In this document: one piece after another, positions 7,092 to 12,476 of the stretch
Layout: every line of letters starts with the position of its first letter
Position numbering within the stretch: position 1 is the first letter of the stretch
Assembly: GCA_016784425.1 (NCBI GenBank)
Contig: JADHUQ010000057.1
Location: 1-12,476, forward strand
Length of the DNA stretch: 12,476 nt
Source: Candidatus Delongbacteria bacterium
GTDB lineage: Bacteria > CAIWAD01 > BS150m-G50
Direction: 5' to 3'
Made by a program: the position numbers and the translations under genes
The notes under the pieces: model-generated
What the model was told of the DNA's origin: nothing
What the model saw: only the letters and a program-made list of their open reading frames with translations
Database searches by the model: none

Positions 7092-8792
7092 ATGGATTAC
7101 CATGTGATGAAAAAAGCCCTCGTGCCTGTTCTGCTGCTTACCGGTAGCGTACTGGTGCTGGGCAAAGGAGTGATGGTAAGTTCCGGTTCGACACAGCCTG
7201 AGCTGACCAGTAAATCCAACTTCAACCCCACAATCATGGAAGACCACCTGGTCGAGGATTTTGAAAGCGGTATGCCGGCTGACTGGACCCTCGATACGCA
7301 TGCCGGTTCTCCTGGATGGCAGGTTGGCAACACGGTTGAAGCAGGTCAATCGCAATACCTGACTTTCCCGGACCACACCCACTTCGCATACTGCAATAGC
7401 GACAACGAAGGTGAGGGCACAACTTTTGACGACTGGATGATTTCTCCGGAGTTTGATCTTCCGGACGCGGAGTTTATCTATCTCGAGTTTGTCAGCTATT
7501 TCCGCAACCAGCCCGGTTCTGAGTGGGACAACTGGGGCGAGGTGTCCATTCGCTCCAATAGTGGAGCCTGGACCGTGATAGCTGAAATGGAAGCCTCCGG
7601 CGGCAACGATTTCGAACTTCTAACCTACAACCTTGGCGAGTGGTCTGGAGAAAATGCGGTCCAGATCGGTTTCCATTTCTGGGACGACGGCAACTGGGGC
7701 TTTGGCTGGGGTGTTGATGACGTGCTCCTCTTCTCAGCTGATGGCGATGTGTTTCCACCGGAAATCGATACAATCCCGATCTACAATCATTTGAATCCTC
7801 CCGATCCGATCGATATCAATGCCACGGTTACTGATGATTCCGAAGTTCTCAGCGTCACCATGACCTACCGGGTCAACTGGGGCGCCTGGGAAGATGTGAA
7901 TATGGTCAACACTACCGGTAATGAATGGGATGCTACCATTCCGCCTCAGTCAACCGGGGCCAATGTGGATTATTATCTCAGTGCGGTCGATCTGTCCGAG
8001 AATGCCAATGAGAGTTCCACTTTGGAGTTCAGCATGATCGTCAATCCGGTCTCCTGGTTGCATCGTGACGATGGAGAGACGGAAAACGGCGTAGGGGGCA
8101 ACGATGCCTGGTATTGCGCGGTTACCTATTATCCGGCTTATCTGCCATTGACTATCAATATGATCGAGATCGAGATGAATTATGATGAGACTCTGGAGTT
8201 TCATCTCTGGTCATTGGATGGTACCGGATCACCGAATACTGATCTGATTACCCCCTTTGAAGCAGATGTTGTCGGCGGTATGCCTTCGGTTATTCCGCTG
8301 CCACAGCCGATCGAGGTCAACCAGCCTTTCGCAGTAGGCGTTTACAACCCTGTTAGCGGCAATTACTGTGGTCTGGATGAAAACGGTTATTTCTATGAGA
8401 ATACCACACTGGTGGATCTCGGATCAGGCTGGGCGCCACTCTCCGATTATGGTTTCGCCGGGAACTACTATATACGCGCCTTCGTCCAGTATCAGAGTCA
8501 GGCGGTAACCGAACTCAAGAGTAGTGTCGGTACTTTTACACTGGTTCAGAATCACCCGAACCCCTTTAACCCGACCACAACGATTGATTTCAGCCTGACA
8601 CAACCCTCCGCAGTCAGTATCACCGTATTTGATCTGATCGGCAATCAGGTGGCTACTCTGGTGGATGGTTCACTGGGAGCCGGTTCACACAGTGTCGTCT
8701 GGAACGCAGTGGAGCAACCCTCCGGCCTCTACTTCTATACTCTCCGGGCAGGGGGACAATCGGTTACCCGCAAGATGATTCTGGTCAAGTAA
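7092..8792 (+). CDS. Secreted choice-of-anchor J protein with T9SS C-terminal sorting domain
   Basis: An exported protein of about 566 residues. Numbered from the ATG at 7089, it has a signal peptide (7-26: KK, then a Leu/Val-rich core), a choice-of-anchor J / cleaved-adhesin-type beta domain (about 52-218, from VEDFESGMPADW through DDWMISPEFDL to GWGVDDVLLF), an Ig-like module (about 222-318), a second beta-rich module (about 322-468) and a T9SS type A sorting domain (about 480-567). The last has HPNPFNPTT (489-497), the FlgD-like core ITVFDLIGNQVATL, GLYFYTL, and a basic end (RKMILVK). Proteins with this tail cross the inner membrane via the general secretory pathway, then the outer membrane through the type IX system, and are usually anchored or released at the surface. 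No catalytic residues are evident, so an adhesin or surface-binding role is only a guess. Last gene before the terminator at 8856-8887; 71 nt separate it from the permease gene, with no terminator in the gap. Confidence 0.88.
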   Translation: MDYHVMKKALVPVLLLTGSVLVLGKGVMVSSGSTQPELTSKSNFNPTIMEDHLVEDFESGMPADWTLDTHAGSPGWQVGNTVEAGQSQYLTFPDHTHFAYCNSDNEGEGTTFDDWMISPEFDLPDAEFIYLEFVSYFRNQPGSEWDNWGEVSIRSNSGAWTVIAEMEASGGNDFELLTYNLGEWSGENAVQIGFHFWDDGNWGFGWGVDDVLLFSADGDVFPPEIDTIPIYNHLNPPDPIDINATVTDDSEVLSVTMTYRVNWGAWEDVNMVNTTGNEWDATIPPQSTGANVDYYLSAVDLSENANESSTLEFSMIVNPVSWLHRDDGETENGVGGNDAWYCAVTYYPAYLPLTINMIEIEMNYDETLEFHLWSLDGTGSPNTDLITPFEADVVGGMPSVIPLPQPIEVNQPFAVGVYNPVSGNYCGLDENGYFYENTTLVDLGSGWAPLSDYGFAGNYYIRAFVQYQSQAVTELKSSVGTFTLVQNHPNPFNPTTTIDFSLTQPSAVSITVFDLIGNQVATLVDGSLGAGSHSVVWNAVEQPSGLYFYTLRAGGQSVTRKMILVK

Positions 8793-8855
8793 CTCTGGCA
8801 ACAAGCTGGGCCGCCCTTTGTCGCGGTCGAACAGCGGCTTGTTGATCTTCTGAAT

Positions 8856-8887
8856 AACATGGGCGCTTGATGCGTCCATGTTTTTTT
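8856..8887 (+). terminator. Rho-independent terminator
   Basis: AACATGG-G-CGC pairs with GCG-T-CCATGTT (11 pairs including one G-U) around a 5-nt TTGAT loop, followed by five T. It ends the operon that closes with the T9SS-exported protein, 64 nt after that stop codon, and separates it from the SLOG gene. Confidence 0.85.
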
Positions 8888-8894
8888 CCAGCCT

Positions 8895-8911
8895 CTCCGG
8901 CTAATCGGAGG
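8895..8911 (+). promoter_or_regulatory. Shine-Dalgarno held in a small hairpin
   Basis: GGAGG (8907-8911) sits five nucleotides before ATG 8917 and fixes the start of the SLOG gene. CTCCG (8895-8899) can pair with CGGAG (8906-8910) across a 6-nt loop, which would mask the SD. Five pairs is short, so control by this fold is speculative. Confidence 0.45.
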
Positions 8912-8916
8912 TCTCC

Positions 8917-9414
8917 ATGACTCTATCTGCATCTCACCGCACCCTGATCGGAATCATCGGATCCGGGGCAACAGAACTGCCAGCCAAGTTGAAACAATTC
9001 GCCTATAAAGCCGGGCAGCTGGTTGCAGGCAAAGGTTTTGTACTGTTGACGGGAGGACGCGGCGGTATCATGTATCACGCTTCCCGTGGCGCCAGTGAAG
9101 CAGGGGGTACTGTGGTCGGTATAATCCCCGGAAAGGATACGCAGGAGTGCAATCCCTTTGTGGACATACCAATCATCACCGGGATAAGTGACGCGCGCAA
9201 CCTGATCAATATCCTCTCTGCACGGGTGGTAATCGCGTTTCCAGGTGGCGGCGGTACTCTTTCTGAGATCGGTTTGGCACTGAAGAACGGGGTTCCGATA
9301 ATTAACTGTGGTGACTGGCGTGTTGAAAACGCCCTGTTCAAACCGGATGCCGGGCTGCATACTGCTGTGGATATCGAGGCGATTGAAAGGTTACTGGATC
9401 AATTCTGCGGCTGA
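8917..9414 (+). CDS. TIGR00725 / SLOG-family nucleotide-binding protein
   Basis: A 165-residue Rossmann-like protein of the SLOG/TIGR00725 group, related to LOG-type and molybdenum-cofactor-carrier-like proteins. Motifs: GIIGSG (12-17) at the first strand; LLTGGRGGIM (43-52); the Arg94-Asn95 pair in SDARNLI; and AFPGGGGTLSE (107-117), the family's PGGxGTxxE phosphate/nucleotide-binding loop, followed by ALKNGVPII. Length is normal for the short TIGR00725 form. Members bind nucleotides or nucleotide-derived cofactors; the real substrate here is unknown and it should not be called a lysine decarboxylase. The start has a strong GGAGG five nucleotides upstream. The gene lies between the terminator at 8856-8887 and the first selenoprotein gene, 114 nt downstream, with no terminator in that gap, so co-transcription with the selenoprotein gene is possible. 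Confidence 0.87.
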   Translation: MTLSASHRTLIGIIGSGATELPAKLKQFAYKAGQLVAGKGFVLLTGGRGGIMYHASRGASEAGGTVVGIIPGKDTQECNPFVDIPIITGISDARNLINILSARVVIAFPGGGGTLSEIGLALKNGVPIINCGDWRVENALFKPDAGLHTAVDIEAIERLLDQFCG

Positions 9415-9528
9415 ACTCGTTCTTGAGTGTAAAATGGTTCATCCATTGTATGATCATTGCATCTGATTTTGTTTCTGGCTAAATTGCTGTAGCTCTAAAC
9501 TATTAGCCAACCTTACGAAGGAGTTATC

Positions 9529-10623
9529 ATGCAGCGTTATGCGACATCTATTGCCGTGTTGGCCATCCTTGTGTTTGGCGGGCAGGCGCAAGCTGTCTGG
9601 CAAGTTGGTCAGCAGGTTACCACTAACTTCACTTTGAACGACGTCAACGGCCAATCACACTCCCTTTTCGACTATCAGGGTCAGTGTGTGCTCATCAATT
9701 TCTTCACCCTCACCTGACCATATTGTGCTGAGGAGGCTCCTCACATACAGACCTACCATGACACTTATGAAGATTACAATGTAAAAGTTCTGATGATATG
9801 CGCTGGTAGCAATTCACCTAGTGCGGTACAGGCATGGCTAACCAGCAACGGCGTTTCCACGGTAACCGGTCTGGTTTACGGTGGTGGTGTCTATAACCAG
9901 TATGGCAATGGATCTGTACCATATAATGTTTTCCTCGATTCGGAATTCATCGTCCGTTTCACCGCCGCTGGATGGGGCATGGGGTACTATAACCAATGGT
10001 GCGCCCTGGCTGAACAGTATGGCGGTTACTGGGATTATCCTGTTTTTGAAGATCTGGCCTACGATATCGTATCAGAAGACAACGGAGACGGTTTCCCCAA
10101 TCCGGGTGAAACCTGTGAGATGACGGTTACGGTTTCCAACCATGCCAATTGCCCAACCGGTACCGGCCTTACCGCTATTGTCACCAGTGTGGATCCCGAC
10201 ATAACGATTGTCCAAGGGAATCTCGACTTCCCCGATATCGAAGCTGGCCAGGCTGGCACCTCCACCAACACGGTGACTTTCAGTGTCGCGCCAGGTGCCC
10301 CTCTGCACAATGCTCCGTTCCAGATCTCCCTGGACGGTAACGAACTCCTGGAACCACAACTGCTCAGCTTCGCCGTTCCGCTTTTCGCACCCTGTGACGC
10401 TCCCACACTGGAGATCAGTTACACTATAATCGGATCGATGGCGTTTGCCACCTTACATGTCTCCGGTGGCAATGGTGATAACTACATCATTGAGAAGTCG
10501 AGTGAACCACACAACGGTTTCGAGCTACTTGGAGTGTTGCCCAATTCTCCAAACGATGTTGACACCTGGGTTGATATGGCGAACGGTCGCTGGTTCTACC
10601 GGGTAAAATCTGAATGTGAATAA
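9529..10623 (+). CDS. Exported thioredoxin/TlpA-like selenoprotein (TGA at codon 63 read as selenocysteine)
   Basis: Read through one in-frame TGA this encodes 364 residues. Order: signal peptide 1-22 (hydrophobic core, cleavage after AQA); a redoxin/thioredoxin-like domain (about 25-160); a beta-sandwich with DNGDGFPNPGE (about 184-194, domain to about 285), common in secreted FCB proteins; and a fibronectin-like C-terminal module (about 288-364) ending FYRVKSECE. The strand before the active site reads CVLINFFTLT, then U63-P-Y-C66, matching FWATWCPPC of TlpA-type oxidoreductases with Sec in place of the nucleophilic Cys. The thioredoxin cis-Pro is visible as SVPYNVF (Pro131). A SECIS-like hairpin follows the TGA. 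AAGGAG lies five nucleotides before the ATG. The expected role is thiol-disulfide or peroxide redox chemistry outside the cytoplasm. There is no T9SS tail. Alternatives are a nonsense mutation or two separate genes; the paralogue next door with the same TGA position argues strongly against both. Confidence 0.85.
9715..9717 (+). other. In-frame TGA, predicted selenocysteine codon
   Basis: The TGA replaces the first cysteine of a thioredoxin CxxC motif, giving T-U-P-Y-C. The frame continues for 301 further codons to a TAA at 10621. The same position is TGA in the downstream paralogue. Confidence 0.85.
9724..9747 (+). promoter_or_regulatory. Predicted bacterial SECIS element (first selenoprotein gene)
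   Basis: Stem TGAGGA (9729-9734) / TCCTCA (9738-9743) with GGC loop (9735-9737). After a bulged C9728 it extends by four pairs (9724-9727 with 9744-9747, one G-U). The first loop G is 18 nt after the TGA. A small apical loop beginning with G, at this distance and inside the coding sequence, is what SelB-dependent bacterial SECIS elements look like. Confidence 0.75.
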
Positions 10624-10646
10624 GCTCAGTCAGGTATAGTTTTTTT

Positions 10647-10696
10647 AACCCCGCCCAAAAAACGACGCACATTGCATCGTAAACGGTGGGGTTTTT
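10647..10696 (+). terminator. Rho-independent terminator after the first selenoprotein gene
   Basis: AACCCCGCC (10647-10655) pairs with GGTGGGGTT (10685-10693), nine pairs including one G-U, followed by more T and then ATT. The loop can fold further through ACGA / TCGT. It lies 23 nt after the TAA stop. Confidence 0.8.
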
Positions 10697-10732
10697 ATTG
10701 TCAGGATAGCCGGACAGGGCAGTACCGTTTGC

Positions 10733-10759
10733 CTGACAGGCGCAATCTGAGCCTGTCAG
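10733..10759 (+). repeat. 9-bp perfect inverted repeat
   Basis: CTGACAGGC (10733-10741) and GCCTGTCAG (10751-10759) flank a 9-nt spacer. An earlier TGTCAGG (10699-10705) can pair with CCTGACA (10732-10738), so two mutually exclusive hairpins are possible. No T-run follows. Function unknown. Confidence 0.6.
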
Positions 10760-10821
10760 CACCATTTTGTACCTGAAGCACAACCAATTCGGAATATCTG
10801 CAGTCTCAATGTGTGGCTGGA

Positions 10822-10847
10822 CTGAAACAGTTCCGGAAGTGTTTCAG
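10822..10847 (+). repeat. 26-nt near-perfect palindrome, possible operator
   Basis: CTGAAACAGTTCC (10822-10834) is followed without a spacer by GGAAGTGTTTCAG (10835-10847). Twelve of thirteen pairs match; the exception is G10830 against G10839. It lies about 88 nt upstream of the possible -10 at 10935. Its symmetry would suit a dimeric regulator; that is inference. Confidence 0.5.
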
Positions 10848-10991
10848 GCTCTCATCCCTCTCCTACATCCCTTTTCCGAAGTCGATATCAGCTCCTCCAG
10901 ATTCCTGCGCTAACAATGAATTGCCTTTCTAAAATATACTTACTACCTTCACCTCGGGAATCCTCGATGTCATTGACTCAGGAAGGATTAA

Positions 10992-12476
10992 ATGAAGAAG
11001 CGTTTTCTGGTTATCACGCTCCTGTTTCTACTGCTCGGTAACAACTCCCTGCAGGCGCAATATGCGGTTGGCGACACTGTCACCACCGACTTTACTCTGG
11101 AAGATGTGTATGGAGAGTGGCATTCTCTGTTCGATTACCAGGGGCAGTGTATCATCCTGTATCTTTTCTGCTTGTGGTGACCACCCTGGTGTGTCGAGGG
11201 CCTCGACCTGCAACAGCTTCAGAATGAAAATGAATATCCAGATTTCAAAATACTCATGATTGATGCGGACAACCAAGAGTCCGCAGACGAAATTCTGTTT
11301 AATCTGTTGGAGTGTGGAATTGAAACAGTAACTGCTTTAGTATCGGGTGAAGCTGTATATGCAGAGTACGGTAATGGCTACTTTAATTATTCCGTCTTTA
11401 TAGATCCTCATATGGTGCTCCGTTTCTCAGAGGCTGGAGGTCACATTGAGGAGATGGAAACACTCCTGGAGCAGTACAGTTTTCATACTGAATTCCCCTA
11501 TTTCCGAAACCTGACCTGGGAGCTTGCCGACGACGGCAACGGTGATGGTCATCCCGATCCGGGAGAAAACTGCCAGCTGACCATCACCCTGGAAAACCTG
11601 TTAAACCATGCCGACGCAATCAATGTCCATGGAGAGCTGTTCAACGCAGATCCATCGCTGGATATCACCAATCCCTATTGCACTTTCCCCGACATACCGG
11701 GGGGAAGCAGCGGCAGCTCCACCCCACTGGAGTTTTATCTGGACCCTGATCTTGAACCGCATCAGACCACCTTCACCTTTACTGTTTACGCCGACAGCTT
11801 GCCTGAACCGCAGATGTTTGAGTTCTCGTTAGCTCTTGGTCGTGCCGATTGGCTGGTGGTGGATGATGATGGTGGCGAAAACCATGCGGAGTGGATCATC
11901 AACAGTTACGATGAACTTGGCATGTATGTCGATGTCTGGGATGGTGACTCCTCGATCACCGCTGAAGAGCTCAGTATCTACGAGTCAGTAACCTGGGCAA
12001 CCGGTATCAATGAAAGCACCCTGGATCTGGATGAACAGGTAGCTGTTACCGGGTACCTGAACTCTGGGGGTCGCTTGTTGCTCTCAAGCCAGTTCCTCGG
12101 TGAAGATATCGGCGGTACAGCTTTCTTCAATGATGTCCTGCACGCCGAACATACAACTGACAACGTGCAATACAGCTGGGTCGATGGCATTCCTGACACT
12201 CCTGTCGCCGATGGTATGAATTTCCTGCTGGCTGGAGGTGGCAACGGAGCGGCCAACAACATCTCCCCCAGTGCCATGATCCCCATCGCACCGGCAGTTG
12301 CCTTCCTGGAATACGCTGATCAGGAGGAATACGCCGGTACACTGTATGATAACGGCTCCTACCGGGTTATTTATCTCGGATTTCCGGTGGAAGCAATCGG
12401 CGGCGGGGCCGGTACCAACAGCCGCAACGAGTTTCTGCAGGCGGCGGAGGATTGGTTCGAGTCTTCGGAAAGTATT
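10992..12476 (+). CDS. Second exported thioredoxin-like selenoprotein, multidomain (C-terminus beyond the window)
   Basis: Paralogue of the gene upstream; 495 residues are visible and the frame is still open at the right edge. Order: signal peptide 1-22 (MKKRFLV, Leu-rich core); redoxin-like domain (about 24-165) sharing VTTxFTLxDV and HSLFDYQGQC with its neighbour; active site C60-L-W-U63-P-P-W-C67, with U63 encoded by TGA; a DGNGDGHPDPGE beta-sandwich (about 181-283); then a class I glutamine-amidotransferase-like or 'interspersed' alpha/beta domain starting WLVVDDDGG (287-295) with GYLNSGGRLLLSSQ (354-367) and YRVIYLGFP (457-465). No catalytic Cys-His pair is evident in that last domain. 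Odd points: one extra residue between U and C compared with the neighbour, and Asn132 where the thioredoxin cis-Pro is expected. GGAAGG five nucleotides upstream supports the ATG. A T9SS tail may lie beyond the window. I checked every codon from 11181 to 12476 and found no further stop. Confidence 0.82.
11178..11180 (+). other. In-frame TGA, predicted selenocysteine codon
   Basis: The TGA sits between TGG (Trp62) and CCA (Pro64), at the aligned position of the redox nucleophile. It is residue 63, the same number as in the upstream paralogue. It is followed by 432 sense codons up to the window edge. Confidence 0.83.
11193..11207 (+). promoter_or_regulatory. Predicted bacterial SECIS element (second selenoprotein gene)
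   Basis: Stem GTCGAG (11193-11198) / CTCGAC (11202-11207), six Watson-Crick pairs, with GGC loop (11199-11201). The loop starts 19 nt after the TGA. One more pair (G11191-C11208) forms if T11192 is bulged, reminiscent of the bulged U in known elements. The loop sequence equals that of the upstream gene although the stem bases differ. Confidence 0.72.

Larger units (their letters stand above)
10624..10991 (+). other. Intergenic region between the two selenoprotein genes
   Basis: No credible gene is seen in these 368 nt. They hold a terminator just after the first gene (10647-10696), a 9-bp inverted repeat (10733-10759), a 26-nt near-palindrome (10822-10847), an AT-rich patch with TATACT (10935-10940) that could be a -10 but has no good -35, and the ribosome binding site GGAAGG (10981-10986), five nucleotides before the ATG at 10992. 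The terminator plus possible promoter suggest the second selenoprotein gene is transcribed on its own. Confidence 0.6.

Noticed and set aside
8801..8841. AACAAGC / GCTTGTT inverted repeat as a terminator
   Set aside because: The loop is long and no T-run follows. The real terminator is the hairpin at 8856-8887.
9415..9528. Promoter before the first selenoprotein gene
   Set aside because: TATGAT is a fair -10, but the nearest TTGAGT is 20 nt away. The alternative TTGCAT with TAAATT at 17 nt matches poorly. Neither is convincing enough to list.
9793..10623. Separate gene starting at ATG 9793
   Set aside because: It has no ribosome binding site and no signal peptide, and it begins in the middle of the redoxin fold. 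It is in frame with the 9529 gene and separated from it only by the TGA at 9715, so it is the read-through part of that gene.
9529..11180. The two TGA codons as pseudogene mutations
   Set aside because: Both fall on the same catalytic codon in diverged paralogues, both frames stay open for 301 and at least 432 codons afterwards with sensible domains, and both have a matching hairpin.
1..12476. Alternative genetic code with TGA as Gly or Trp
   Set aside because: TGA is the natural stop of the YchF-like, DUF885-like, permease and SLOG genes, whose ends match family lengths, and Trp is encoded by TGG throughout.

Overview
The window reads as a piece of chromosome from an uncultured bacterium of the FCB superphylum (a candidate phylum such as Cloacimonadota, Zixibacteria or Electryoneota; the exact phylum cannot be fixed from this sequence). 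The clues are a secreted protein ending in a type IX secretion (T9SS) sorting domain with an NPNPFNPTT motif, and two secreted multidomain proteins with 'DGNPGE'-type beta-sandwich modules typical of that group. TGA, TAA and TAG are all used as ordinary stops here, so the genetic code is the standard bacterial one.

Layout. On the minus strand, a near-consensus sigma70 promoter (3158-3186) drives a helicase-associated-domain protein (861-3068) and, immediately after its stop codon, an adenosine deaminase (860 to the left edge, C-terminus cut off). Divergently on the plus strand lies a probable operon: a divergent YchF-type P-loop NTPase with an intact C-terminal TGS domain (3360-4445), a 527-residue protein that looks like a DUF885 peptidase with a ruined active site (4452-6035), a TauE/SafE-family permease (6028-7020), and a T9SS-exported extracellular protein (7092-8792) closed by a strong rho-independent terminator (8856-8887). 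A SLOG/TIGR00725 nucleotide-binding protein follows (8917-9414).

The most interesting part is the right end. Two tandem paralogous genes (9529-10623 and 10992 to the right edge) each encode a signal peptide plus a thioredoxin/TlpA-like domain, and in each a single in-frame TGA falls exactly where the nucleophilic cysteine of the CxxC motif should be (residue 63 in both). Each TGA is followed 18-19 nt downstream by a small hairpin with a GGC apical loop, the arrangement expected of a bacterial SECIS element. Both reading frames stay open for hundreds of codons after the TGA. I read them as two exported selenoproteins (U-P-Y-C and U-P-P-W-C active sites), which a standard gene caller would split or truncate. 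The 368-nt gap between them holds a terminator, a 9-bp inverted repeat and a 26-nt near-perfect palindrome.
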